Assembly: GCA_000341795.1 (NCBI GenBank)
Contig: AODO01000017.1
Coordinates: 1-64,000, forward strand
DNA: 64,000 nucleotides
Origin: Rhodococcus triatomae BKS 15-14
Lineage (GTDB): Bacteria; Actinomycetota; Actinomycetes; Mycobacteriales; Mycobacteriaceae
Reading direction: 5' to 3'
Under the pieces are notes generated by a model that was given only the letters and a program-made list of their open reading frames with translations, had not been told where the DNA came from and searched no databases. The translations under genes and the position numbers were made by a program. This document shows positions 17,536 to 25,689 of the stretch, in pieces. The number at the start of each line of letters is the position of its first letter. Within the stretch, counting starts at the first letter, position 1.

Positions 17536-18546
17536 ATGGGTACGACCCGGTGGCGAACGGCCGCGAAGGCCGGTGCCGCTGCTGCCGTCGCGGGGTCCTC
17601 CGCGGGCACCGCGTCCTGGGTGGCGTACACGTACCTGATGGGGCAGGCCGGGGCCGCACGCGGCGTGATCGGCCGCAACGTCGCCAAGCCTCCGGAGGCC
17701 GACGGCGTTCACGTGCCGGGAGGTGACGCGCCGATTCCGTGGCGGCGCGGCGTCCCCTTCGACCTGCACCTGATGATCTTCGGCGACTCCACCGCCGCGG
17801 GGGTCGGCTGCCTCACCGCCGACGAGGTGCCCGGCGTCCGGCTCGCGCGCGGGCTCGCCGAGGAGACGGGGAAGCGAATCCGCCTCAGCACCAAGGCGAT
17901 CGGCGGCGCCACTTCCAAGGGTCTCGAGGGACAGGTCGACGCGATGTTCGTGGCCGGTCCACCACCGGACGCGGCGGTGATCCTGATCGGCGCCAACGAC
18001 GTCACCGCGAAGAACGCGATCCACGCGTCTGCGCGGCGGCTCGGCGCGGCGGTCGCGCGCCTGCGTGCCGCCGGGGCGGTCGTGGTCGTGGGCACCTGCC
18101 CCGACCTGGGCGTGGTCACGGCGATCCCACAACCGTTGCGCACGGTCGTCCGGGAATGGGGACATCTGCTCGCCCGAGCGCAGACCTCCGCGGTGCTGTC
18201 CGCGGGAGGGCATCCGGTGCCCCTCGCGGACCTCCTCGCCCCCGAATTCCTCGCCGCTCCCGACACGATGTTCTCCCCCGACCGGTTCCACCCGTCCGCG
18301 GCCGGTTACGAGCTCGCGGCGCGGCAACTGCTCCCCGTCCTCGCCTCCGCGCTCGGTGAGTGGGACGGCGGCCCGCTGCCCACGCTTCCCACCGTGTCGG
18401 CGGTCGCGGAATCGGGTCGGATCGCGACCCGGATCGGCAGTGCACTTGCCCTGATCCGGCGAAATCGCGACAACGACGGTGCGGCGCACGACACTCCCGC
18501 GGGCCGGGCCGCCGAACGGATGGCACCCCTGCGTCCCAGCGGATGA
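17536..18546 (+). CDS. SGNH/GDSL-family hydrolase, exported or membrane-anchored
   Basis: 336-residue esterase-like protein. N-terminal hydrophobic region (about residues 10-36) could act as signal anchor. Block I is FGDSTAAGVG with nucleophile Ser85, block III GANDV supplies the oxyanion Asn, and block V DRFHPSAAGY supplies the Asp-His pair, so the catalytic triad is complete. ATG chosen because GGAGGG lies 8 nt before it; a GTG 33 bp upstream is possible. Orthologue of Rv1075c, between cbs and the thiolase gene as in M. tuberculosis. Natural substrate unknown. Confidence 0.9.
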   Translation: MGTTRWRTAAKAGAAAAVAGSSAGTASWVAYTYLMGQAGAARGVIGRNVAKPPEADGVHVPGGDAPIPWRRGVPFDLHLMIFGDSTAAGVGCLTADEVPGVRLARGLAEETGKRIRLSTKAIGGATSKGLEGQVDAMFVAGPPPDAAVILIGANDVTAKNAIHASARRLGAAVARLRAAGAVVVVGTCPDLGVVTAIPQPLRTVVREWGHLLARAQTSAVLSAGGHPVPLADLLAPEFLAAPDTMFSPDRFHPSAAGYELAARQLLPVLASALGEWDGGPLPTLPTVSAVAESGRIATRIGSALALIRRNRDNDGAAHDTPAGRAAERMAPLRPSG

Positions 18547-18646
18547 CACCGCATGGCGGGAACGGACGGTACTCCACGTAACGTCACTGCGGACCCCCGC
18601 TGTCACCCCTCACACCCCCCGACAGCCCACAACGTAAGGAGTACTC

Positions 18647-19864
18647 ATGCCCGAGGCAGTCATCGTCTCCGCCGTGCGCTCGCCGATCGGCCGCGCCGGC
18701 AAGGGATCACTCAAGGACGTCCGCCCCGACGACCTCGCCGCCCAGATGGTCGCCGCCGCACTGGCGAAGATCCCCGAGCTCGATCCCGCCGAGGTCGACG
18801 ACCTGATCCTCGGCTGCGGCCAGCCCGGCGGCAAGGCCGGCTTCAACATCGCCAAGGTCGTCGCCACCACCCTCGGCTACGACTTCATGCCCGGCGTGAC
18901 CGTCAACCGCTACTGCTCCTCCTCGCTGCAGACCACCCGCATGGCGATGCACGCCATCCGCGCCGGCGAGGGTGACGTCTACATCTCCGCCGGTGTCGAG
19001 TCCGTCTCCAGCTTCCCGTCCGGCAACGCCGACGGCTGGCCCAACACCCACAACGCCCTCTACGCCGACGCCGAGGCCCGCACCGCCACCCTCGCCCAGG
19101 GCGGCACCGCCTGGTCCGACCCCCGCGAGCAGGGCCTGCTGCCCGACATCTACATCGCGATGGGCCAGACCGCGGAGAACGTGGCGTCGCTGACCGGCAT
19201 CTCCCGGCAGGAGCAGGACCGCTGGGGTGTGCGCTCGCAGAACCGCGCCGAGGACGCCATCAAGCGCGGCTTCTACGACAAGGAGATCACCCCGGTCACC
19301 CTCGCCGACGGCACCGTCGTCTCCACCGACGACGGCCCGCGTCCGGGCACCACCCTCGAGGGCATCTCCGGTCTCAAGCCGGTCTTCCGCCCGGACGGCA
19401 CCGTCACCGCGGGCAACGCCTGCCCGCTCAACGACGGCGCGGCCGCGTTGGTGATCATGTCCGACACGAAGGCGAAGGCCCTGGGTCTGACGCCGCTCGC
19501 GCGCGTCGTGTCGACCGCCGCGACCGGCCTGTCCCCCGAGATCATGGGTCTGGGCCCGATCGAGGCGGTCAAGAAGGCGCTGGGCTACGCGAAGATGTCG
19601 GTCTCCGACATCGACCTGTTCGAGATCAACGAGGCGTTCGCGGTGCAGGTGCTCGGTTCGGCGCAGGCGCTGAACCTGGACGAGGACAAGATCAACGTCT
19701 CCGGTGGCGCGATCGCGATCGGTCACCCGTTCGGTATGACCGGTGCCCGCATCACCAACACCCTTCTCAACAACCTGCGTGAGCAGGACAAGACCTTCGG
19801 CGTGGAGACCATGTGCGTCGGTGGTGGTCAGGGTATGGCGATGGTGCTCGAGCGCCTCAGCTGA
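18647..19864 (+). CDS. fadA: Acetyl-CoA acetyltransferase / 3-ketoacyl-CoA thiolase (FadA3-like)
   Basis: 405-residue thiolase. Nucleophile Cys90 in NRYCSSSLQT, His360 in GHPFGMTGAR and acid/base Cys390 in CVGGGQGMA are all present, so both degradation and condensation of beta-ketoacyl-CoA are possible. Ribosome-binding AAGGAG sits 6 nt before the ATG. Orthologue of Rv1074c by sequence and neighbourhood. It leads a plus-strand group with two SDRs, a crotonase and a thioesterase, consistent with a beta-oxidation or ketone-body role. Confidence 0.94.
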   Translation: MPEAVIVSAVRSPIGRAGKGSLKDVRPDDLAAQMVAAALAKIPELDPAEVDDLILGCGQPGGKAGFNIAKVVATTLGYDFMPGVTVNRYCSSSLQTTRMAMHAIRAGEGDVYISAGVESVSSFPSGNADGWPNTHNALYADAEARTATLAQGGTAWSDPREQGLLPDIYIAMGQTAENVASLTGISRQEQDRWGVRSQNRAEDAIKRGFYDKEITPVTLADGTVVSTDDGPRPGTTLEGISGLKPVFRPDGTVTAGNACPLNDGAAALVIMSDTKAKALGLTPLARVVSTAATGLSPEIMGLGPIEAVKKALGYAKMSVSDIDLFEINEAFAVQVLGSAQALNLDEDKINVSGGAIAIGHPFGMTGARITNTLLNNLREQDKTFGVETMCVGGGQGMAMVLERLS

Positions 19865-19900
19865 TCGGCCCGGACCCCCCAGCCAACGAACAGGACACCC

Positions 19901-20632
19901 ATGGGAAACATCACCTACGACTTCACCGGCCGAACGGTCGTCGTCACCGGGGCTGCGCGCGGCATCGGACACGCGCTGTCGCGGCACTTCGCGCAGGCGG
20001 GTGCGACGGTCTACATGGTCGACTTCGACGCGGACGAACTGGACACGGCGGCGCGTGAGGTCGGCGCGGTCGGTGTCCGCGCCGACGTGAGCAACACCGA
20101 GGACGTCGAACGAGTCGTCTCCACCGTCGTCGCCGAGACGGGACGGATCGACATCCTCGTCAACAATGCGGGGATCCTGCGGGACAAGGTGTTGTGGAAG
20201 CTCACCGACGAGGACTGGGAGCAGGTGCTCGGCGTTCATGCGGGCGGCACCTTCCGGTTCACCCGCGCGTGTGTCCCGCACTTCCGGAACCAGGAGTTCG
20301 GGCGCGTCGTCAACGTCACCTCGTACACCGGCCTGCACGGCAATCGTGGCCAGGCGAATTACGCCACCGCGAAGGCGGGGATCGTCGGCTTCACCAAGAC
20401 GGCGGCCAAGGAACTGGCTGCGTTCGGCGTCACCGTCAACGCGATCTCGCCGAATGCCGCGACCAGGATGACGGCCTCGATCCCCGATGAGAAGGTTGAC
20501 GAACTGACCGGCCCGATCTCTCGGTTCGCGGACCCGTCCGAGATGGCGGACGCGGTGTGCTTCCTCGCGTCCGAGGAGGCCCGTTACATCACCGGTGTCG
20601 TGCTGCCGGTCGACGGTGGTGTGTCGATGTGA
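19901..20632 (+). CDS. Short-chain dehydrogenase/reductase (3-oxoacyl reductase-like)
   Basis: 243 residues, classical SDR. TGAARGIG (residues 17-24) binds the dinucleotide; Asp after the second strand (VDFDAD) suggests NAD(H); NNAG, then the catalytic Tyr and Lys in NYATAK. The C-terminal ITGVVLPVDGG is standard. Similar to FabG and to 3-hydroxyacyl-CoA dehydrogenases such as FabG-like partners of FadA. Lies 36 bp after the thiolase gene, so probably the hydroxyacyl-CoA oxidation step feeding it. Exact substrate unknown. Confidence 0.88.
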   Translation: MGNITYDFTGRTVVVTGAARGIGHALSRHFAQAGATVYMVDFDADELDTAAREVGAVGVRADVSNTEDVERVVSTVVAETGRIDILVNNAGILRDKVLWKLTDEDWEQVLGVHAGGTFRFTRACVPHFRNQEFGRVVNVTSYTGLHGNRGQANYATAKAGIVGFTKTAAKELAAFGVTVNAISPNAATRMTASIPDEKVDELTGPISRFADPSEMADAVCFLASEEARYITGVVLPVDGGVSM

Positions 20633-20684
20633 CCAGCACTGCTTCGCCCCGACGACCACAGAACCACATTGCAGGAGAACAAGA

Positions 20685-21446
20685 GTGAGCATTCTCGACT
20701 CGTTCCGACTCGACGGCCGCGTCGTCGTCGTCACCGGTGCGTCGTCCGGGCTCGGGGTCGCGTTCGCCCGGGCGCTGGCCGAGGCGGGAGCGGACGTCGT
20801 CCTCGCCGCCCGCCGGGTCGACAAACTGGGTGACACCGCCGAACTCGTGCGGGCCGTGGGACGCCGGGCGCTGGTCGTCGCCACCGACGTCGTGGATCCC
20901 GACCAGTGCCGCGCGCTGGTCGCGGCGGCGATGGCCGAGTTCGGCCGGGTCGACGTCCTCGTGAACAATGCCGGTGTCGGTACCGCGGTCCCCGCGACGC
21001 GCGAGACCCCGGACGAGTTCCGTTCGGTCGTCGACATCAATCTGAACGGTTCCTACTGGACTGCCCAGGCCTGCGCGCAGGTGATGAAGCCGGGCAGTTC
21101 CGTCGTCAACATCTCCAGCATCCTCGGCTTGACCACCGCGGGTCTCCCGCAGGCCGCGTACTCCGCGAGCAAGGCTGGTGTTGTCGGGCTGACCCGGGAC
21201 CTCGCGCAGCAGTGGGGTGCCCGCAAGGGGATCCGGGTGAATGCGATCGCGCCCGGGTTCTTCGCCTCGGAGATGACGGACCAGTACGCGGACGGCTACT
21301 TCGACGCGGTCGCGCCGCGCATGATCCTCGGACGAACCGGTGATCCGGCCGAACTCGCCGCCACCCTGGTGTGGCTGGCGTCCGATGCGGCGGGCTACGT
21401 CACCGGGCAGACGATCGCCGTCGACGGTGGCGTCACCATCACGTAG
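20685..21446 (+). CDS. Short-chain dehydrogenase/reductase
   Basis: 253-residue classical SDR: TGASSGLG near residue 17, an arginine pair at the end of strand 2 (AARRVDKL) favouring NADP(H), NNAG, and catalytic YSASK. Starts at GTG with GCAGGAGAAC before it. Only 52 bp after the previous SDR, same strand, so likely co-transcribed. The two SDRs differ in predicted cofactor preference (Asp versus Arg-Arg), so they may work in opposite directions. Substrate unknown. Confidence 0.88.
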   Translation: MSILDSFRLDGRVVVVTGASSGLGVAFARALAEAGADVVLAARRVDKLGDTAELVRAVGRRALVVATDVVDPDQCRALVAAAMAEFGRVDVLVNNAGVGTAVPATRETPDEFRSVVDINLNGSYWTAQACAQVMKPGSSVVNISSILGLTTAGLPQAAYSASKAGVVGLTRDLAQQWGARKGIRVNAIAPGFFASEMTDQYADGYFDAVAPRMILGRTGDPAELAATLVWLASDAAGYVTGQTIAVDGGVTIT

Positions 21447-21523
21447 CGACCCGACCGGGACATCGTACTGAGCGAGCGTTATATAGGCTGGGTGGGGAAT
21501 CGTCCGCGACGCTTGGAGAGCCC

Positions 21524-22300
21524 ATGTCCGACCAGATCCTCCTCATCGCACAGCACGACCGCGTCCGCGTCCTCACCCTGAACCGCCCGGAGGCGCGAAA
21601 CGCATTGTCGGCGGCGCTGATTCGTGACCTGCGCGCCGCACTCGCCGCGGCGGACGCCGACGACACCGTCGACGTCGTGATCCTCACCGGTGCCGATCCG
21701 GCGTTCTGTGCCGGCCTGGACCTGCGGGAACTCGGCGCCGACGGCGGCAACCTGGATCTGCTCGACGGCGATGTCCCGATCGGGCACCCGTGGCGTCCGC
21801 TCACCAAACCCCTGATCGGTGCGGTGGGTGGCGCCGCGATCACCGGCGGCCTCGAACTGGCTCTCGCGTGCGATTTCCTGATCGCGTCCGAGCGTGCCCG
21901 TTTCGCCGACACCCACGCCCGCGTCGGCGTGCTGCCCGGATGGGGGTTGACGGCCCGCCTCCCCGCCGCGGTCGGGCCCGGGTTCGCGCGCCGGATGAGC
22001 CTGTCGGGGAACTTCGTGGACGCCGAGGAGGCGTTGCGAGTGGGCCTCGTCACCGAGGTCGTCCCGCACGAACGTCTGCTGTCTGCCGCGCTGGAGACGG
22101 CCGCCGCGATCGTGGGCAACGATCAGCCGGGCGTCCGGACGCTGCTGCGGTCCTACCGCGAAGCCGAGTCGCACCTCCTCGATCCGGCGTTGGCGGTCGA
22201 GCAGGCGACGTCCCGAGCCTGGATGGCGGACTTCCGGCCGGCCACGGTGGCGGAGCGGCGGGCCGCCGTCATCGACCGGGGCCGGGCGCAGAACGCCTGA
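21524..22300 (+). CDS. Crotonase-fold protein lacking both catalytic glutamates
   Basis: 258-residue enoyl-CoA hydratase/isomerase family member. The oxyanion hole segments AFCAGLDL and GAAITGGLELALACD are good, so CoA-thioester binding is expected. At the positions of the two catalytic glutamates of rat mitochondrial hydratase I see His (in ADTHARVGVLPGWG) and Arg (in ARRMSLSG), so classical hydration is unlikely. ATG preceded by TTGGAGAG. A TTATATAGG sequence about 40 bp upstream may be its own -10 region. Could be an isomerase, hydrolase or a CoA-binding protein. Confidence 0.82.
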   Translation: MSDQILLIAQHDRVRVLTLNRPEARNALSAALIRDLRAALAAADADDTVDVVILTGADPAFCAGLDLRELGADGGNLDLLDGDVPIGHPWRPLTKPLIGAVGGAAITGGLELALACDFLIASERARFADTHARVGVLPGWGLTARLPAAVGPGFARRMSLSGNFVDAEEALRVGLVTEVVPHERLLSAALETAAAIVGNDQPGVRTLLRSYREAESHLLDPALAVEQATSRAWMADFRPATVAERRAAVIDRGRAQNA

Positions 22301-22348
22301 TCCCACGGCGATAGTGTTCGTGGGACAGCGAATTCGAGGAGCAGCAGC

Positions 22349-22732
22349 ATGACGACAGGATTCAACGAGCATCTCGGTTTCACCATCACCGAGAGCGGTC
22401 CCGAGCGGGTCGCCGCGACGGTGGTGCTCGGGCCGGAGCATCATCAGCCGTTCGGAATCGTGCACGGCGGCGTGTACTGCGCGATCGTCGAGACCCTCGC
22501 CAGCATCGGCGGCTCCGAGTACTGGACCGGTCCCGGACGGACCGTCGTCGGGGTCAACAACAACACCGACTTCCTGCGCGCGGTCAGCGAGGGCACCCTG
22601 TCGGCGGAGGCGCTCCCGATCCACCGCGGACGCACCCAGCAGCTGTGGGCCGTCACGCTGACCGGTGAGGACGGCAAGCTCGTCGCGCGGGGCCAGGTGC
22701 GGCTGGCGAACCTGGAGCGTCCCACGGAGTGA
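22349..22732 (+). CDS. Hotdog-fold thioesterase (PaaI/MenI type)
   Basis: 127 residues, single hotdog domain. The FGIVHGGVYCAIVETLAS segment carries the conserved HGG and the catalytic Glu on the long helix; VGVNNNTDFLRAVSEG and the terminal ARGQVRLANL strand are typical of the PaaI group. Hydrolyses acyl- or aroyl-CoA to release CoA. GAGGAG precedes the ATG. Follows the crotonase gene by 48 bp, probably the same unit. Confidence 0.88.
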   Translation: MTTGFNEHLGFTITESGPERVAATVVLGPEHHQPFGIVHGGVYCAIVETLASIGGSEYWTGPGRTVVGVNNNTDFLRAVSEGTLSAEALPIHRGRTQQLWAVTLTGEDGKLVARGQVRLANLERPTE

Positions 22733-22798
22733 CGTGAGTTCGGCTCGCGATGATGCCAGAGGTCACCCTCGGGCCCCGACCTGTGTGAAGGTGACCGC

Positions 22799-23566
22799 AT
22801 GAACCCGGCTCATCGTCAGCGAGACGAGTCCATCCGCTTCGACTGGGGTCCGGTCGGGGCCGACGCGGTCGGCCCCGACGCGGGTACCGCGGTGGTCGTC
22901 GACGTGCTGTCCTTCACCACCACGTTGTCGGTCGCCGTGGACCGGGGAGCCGAGGTGTTTCCCTATCGGTGGCACGATGATTCGGCGGCCCGGTACGCGA
23001 TGCAGCGCGACGCGGTCCTCGCGGTCGGGCGCAGTGCCGCGACGGGTGACGCGGTGAGCCTGTCACCGCTCACCGTCCGGTCGGCGCGAGAGTTGTCGCG
23101 GTTGGTCCTGCCGTCGCCCAACGGCTCCACGATCGCGTATTCGCTGGCCGCGGCGTCGGGGGTGTGCGTCGGCGCGTCGTTGCGCAATGCCTCCTCGGTC
23201 GCGGCATGGATCGCCGAGAACCACAGTCCCGGAACGGCTGTCGCGGTGATCGCCGCGGGGGAGCGCTGGCCCGACGGGACCCTGCGACCCGCGGTCGAGG
23301 ACCTGTGGGGCGCGGGTGCGGTGATCTCGGCGCTGCGGGTGCTGCGGCCGGATCTGTCCGTGTCGCCGGAGGCCGAGACCGCCTCGGCGGCATGGCATTC
23401 GGTCTCGGAACGGGTGGGCACTGCGCTGGAGCGGTGCGCGTCGGGCCGGGAACTCGTCGCCGCGGGGTTCGGAGCCGACGTCGGGGTGGCCGCCGAGGTC
23501 GACGAGAGCCGGTCCGTTCCGGTGCTCGACGGCGAGCGTTTCGTCGATCGAGCGACCCGGGGGTGA
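22799..23566 (+). CDS. ComB-like 2-phosphosulfolactate phosphatase family protein
   Basis: 255 residues with the ComB family features VVVDVLSFTTT (acidic metal site), LPSPNGS, and AGERW...LRPAVEDLWGAG. In methanogens the enzyme dephosphorylates 2-phosphosulfolactate in coenzyme M synthesis; actinobacteria lack that pathway as a rule, so the true substrate here is probably another phosphorylated hydroxyacid. ATG start; 3 bp separate its end from the convergent acyl-CoA dehydrogenase gene. Family call good, function unknown. Confidence 0.78.
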   Translation: MNPAHRQRDESIRFDWGPVGADAVGPDAGTAVVVDVLSFTTTLSVAVDRGAEVFPYRWHDDSAARYAMQRDAVLAVGRSAATGDAVSLSPLTVRSARELSRLVLPSPNGSTIAYSLAAASGVCVGASLRNASSVAAWIAENHSPGTAVAVIAAGERWPDGTLRPAVEDLWGAGAVISALRVLRPDLSVSPEAETASAAWHSVSERVGTALERCASGRELVAAGFGADVGVAAEVDESRSVPVLDGERFVDRATRG

Positions 23567-23569
23567 CGC

Positions 23570-24724
23570 TCAGATTCCGCCGCGGGCGACGAGCTGCCCG
23601 GCGATGACGTTGCGCTGGATCTCGTTGGTCCCCTCACCGACGATCATCAACGGAGCATCCCGGAAATACCGCTCCACGTCGTACTCCGTCGAGTAGCCGT
23701 ACCCGCCGTGAATGCGCACCGCGTTCAACGCGATCTCCATCGCCACCTCCGACGCATACAGCTTCGCCATCCCCGCCTCCATGTCACAACGGTCCCCGGC
23801 GTCGTACTTCTCCGCGGCGAACCGCGTCAACTGCCGAGCGGCGGTCAGCTTCGTCGCCATGTCCGCCAGGTAGTTGCCGATCGACTGATGCTTCCAGATC
23901 GGCTGCCCGAAACTCTCCCGCTGCTGCGCGTACGCGAGTGAATCCTCGAGCGCGGCGGACGCGACACCCAGGGCACGGGACGCCACCTGGATACGGCCCG
24001 TCTCCAGGCCCTTCATCATCTGCCCGAACCCCTTGCCGGGCTCGCCCCCGAGAATCGCCGACGCCGGGATCCGGTAGTTGTCGAACGACAACTCGCAACT
24101 CTCGACGCCCTTGTACCCGAGCTTGGGCAGGTCACGGGACACGGTGAGTCCGGGCCCGTGCTCGACGAGCACGATCGAGATACCCCTGTGCCGCGGCGTC
24201 GCCGCCGGATCGGTCTTGCACAGCAACGCGATCACACCCGAGCGGCGGGCGTTGGTGATCCACGTCTTCGCGCCGCTGATCACCAGGTCGTCGCCGTCAC
24301 GCTTCGCGTTGGTCGACATGGCCTGCAGATCCGAGCCGCCCCCGGGTTCGGTCAACGCCATCGTCGCCCGGACCTCACCGGTGGCCATCCTCGGCAGGTA
24401 CCGCTGCTTCTGCTCCTCGGTGCCGAACAACCCGATCAGCTTCGCGACGACGGTGTGTCCACCCATCGCCCCGGACAGGGTCATCCAGCCGCGCGCCAAC
24501 TCCTCGGTGACCTGCACGTAGCACGGCATCGACACCGGCGCACCGCCGTATTCCTCCGAGATCGCCAGACCGTAGATCCCGATCCGCTTCATCTGCTCGA
24601 TCCACTGCTCGGGGTACTCGTTCGCGTGCTCGACCTCCTGAACCCTCGGCTTCACCTCGCGGTCGACGAACTCACGCACCGTCTTCACCAGGAAGGCTTC
24701 TTCGTCGTTCAGGTAGTAGCTCAC
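23570..24724 (-). CDS. Acyl-CoA dehydrogenase
   Basis: 384-residue flavoenzyme of the acyl-CoA dehydrogenase family. MALTEPGGGSD contacts FAD and substrate, WITNARRSG is the FAD-binding strand, and GEGTNEIQ near residue 366 holds the glutamate in the position of the catalytic base of medium-chain enzymes. GTG start. Divergent from the CitE-like gene across a 128-bp region that carries candidate operators, so probably co-regulated with it. Best read as a dehydrogenase for short or methyl-branched acyl-CoA; methylsuccinyl-CoA or isovaleryl/glutaryl types are options. Confidence 0.92.
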   Translation of the reverse strand: MSYYLNDEEAFLVKTVREFVDREVKPRVQEVEHANEYPEQWIEQMKRIGIYGLAISEEYGGAPVSMPCYVQVTEELARGWMTLSGAMGGHTVVAKLIGLFGTEEQKQRYLPRMATGEVRATMALTEPGGGSDLQAMSTNAKRDGDDLVISGAKTWITNARRSGVIALLCKTDPAATPRHRGISIVLVEHGPGLTVSRDLPKLGYKGVESCELSFDNYRIPASAILGGEPGKGFGQMMKGLETGRIQVASRALGVASAALEDSLAYAQQRESFGQPIWKHQSIGNYLADMATKLTAARQLTRFAAEKYDAGDRCDMEAGMAKLYASEVAMEIALNAVRIHGGYGYSTEYDVERYFRDAPLMIVGEGTNEIQRNVIAGQLVARGGI

Positions 24725-24763
24725 GGTGTCCTCGCGATCGGCAGGGTCGAACTGGGTCGAAAC

Positions 24764-24813
24764 TTTGTACGGCCATATTGGGGTAGTGGTGGTACAAATG
24801 TCAATGGTTGTAC
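24764..24813. promoter_or_regulatory. Three TTGTAC-type half-sites between divergent genes, candidate GntR operator
   Basis: TTTGTAC at 24764-24770, GTACAAA at 24792-24798 and TTGTAC at 24808-24813. The last two form a perfect 6-bp inverted repeat with a 10-bp spacer (GTACAA-N10-TTGTAC). The array fills the middle of the region between the acyl-CoA dehydrogenase and CitE-like genes. A FadR-family GntR gene lies 1.9 kb away in the same group and is the natural candidate to bind here. Confidence 0.5.
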
Positions 24814-24852
24814 GCCCCGCCGCCCGCTCACACACCCGAAAAGGACCATGAC

Positions 24853-25686
24853 GTGATCGCAGTACGACGCCGAGCCGCGCTGGTCGCCCCAGGCTCGGAC
24901 GACCGCAAGGCCCGCAAGGCACTCGCCTCACCGGCCGACGAGGTCGTCCTCGACCTGGAGGACGCCGTCACCCCCGATCACAAGGACACGGCACGCGACC
25001 TCGTGGCCCGGCTCGCCGCGGAGTTCGGACGCGAGCGCACCGTCTCGGTGCGGATCAACGGGCCGGGCACGCGCTGGTTCGCCGCCGATCTCGCGGCCGT
25101 GCGGTCCGCTGCCATCGCGTCCGTCGTGATCCCCAAGGTCGAGTCCGCCGCCGACCTGACCGAGGCCGACGGAATGCTCGCCGGCTGCGACGTCCGGGTG
25201 CAAGCACTCGTCGAAACCCCCACCGGTGTCGAGAACATCGGCGAGATCGTCCACGGTCCCCGGCTGGACGCGGTGATCATCGGCTATGCGGATCTCGGTG
25301 CCGCGCTGGGCCGTTCCCCCGTCGCGCGCCCCGAACACTGGCTGTACGTGCAGGACCGGGTCCTGCACGCCGCGCGTGCCGCCGGCGTGCAGGCGATCGA
25401 CGGACCCCACCTCGGGACCGCCGACGACGAGGAGTTCCGTCGCGCCGCGACGTGGACGGCCGGCCTCGGGTTCGACGGCAAGTGGGTGATCCATCCCGCG
25501 CAGATCGAGACCGCTCTCGGTACATTCACCCCAACGGCCACCGAGATCGAACACGCCCGCACCGTCCTCCAGGTGCTCGACGACGCTGCGGGCCGCGGCG
25601 CCGGCGCCGCTCTCCTGGACGGGCGGATGCTCGACGAGGCGGTCGCCGTCGCGGCCCGCCGCACCCTCTCCCGAATCGGAGCCTGA
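24853..25686 (+). CDS. CitE-like CoA-ester lyase (HpcH/HpaI family)
   Basis: 277-residue TIM-barrel lyase. Magnesium and substrate motifs: VLDLEDAV near residue 35, VRING, VETPTGVENI (metal-binding Glu) and GYADLGAALG (metal-binding Asp). This group cleaves malyl-, beta-methylmalyl- or citramalyl-CoA into acetyl/propionyl-CoA plus glyoxylate or pyruvate. GTG chosen since AAAAGGAC lies 8 nt upstream. Ends 3 bp before a mesaconyl-CoA hydratase-like gene, a pairing that points to beta-methylmalyl-CoA or citramalyl-CoA as substrate. Confidence 0.88.
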   Translation: MIAVRRRAALVAPGSDDRKARKALASPADEVVLDLEDAVTPDHKDTARDLVARLAAEFGRERTVSVRINGPGTRWFAADLAAVRSAAIASVVIPKVESAADLTEADGMLAGCDVRVQALVETPTGVENIGEIVHGPRLDAVIIGYADLGAALGRSPVARPEHWLYVQDRVLHAARAAGVQAIDGPHLGTADDEEFRRAATWTAGLGFDGKWVIHPAQIETALGTFTPTATEIEHARTVLQVLDDAAGRGAGAALLDGRMLDEAVAVAARRTLSRIGA

Positions 25687-25689
25687 CCC

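Noticed and set aside
18707-21040. A 777-codon minus-strand frame opposite the thiolase and SDR genes
   Set aside because: No recognisable domains and biased composition; the plus-strand proteins beneath have intact active sites.
22799-23566. Coenzyme M biosynthesis from the ComB-like protein
   Set aside because: No ComA, ComC or ComDE genes nearby and the organism type does not use coenzyme M as a rule; only the family name is kept.
24773-24783. CCATATTGGGG as a sixth copy of the AATATTCG operator
   Set aside because: Only a short ATATT core is shared and the symmetry is missing; this region has its own TTGTAC array instead.
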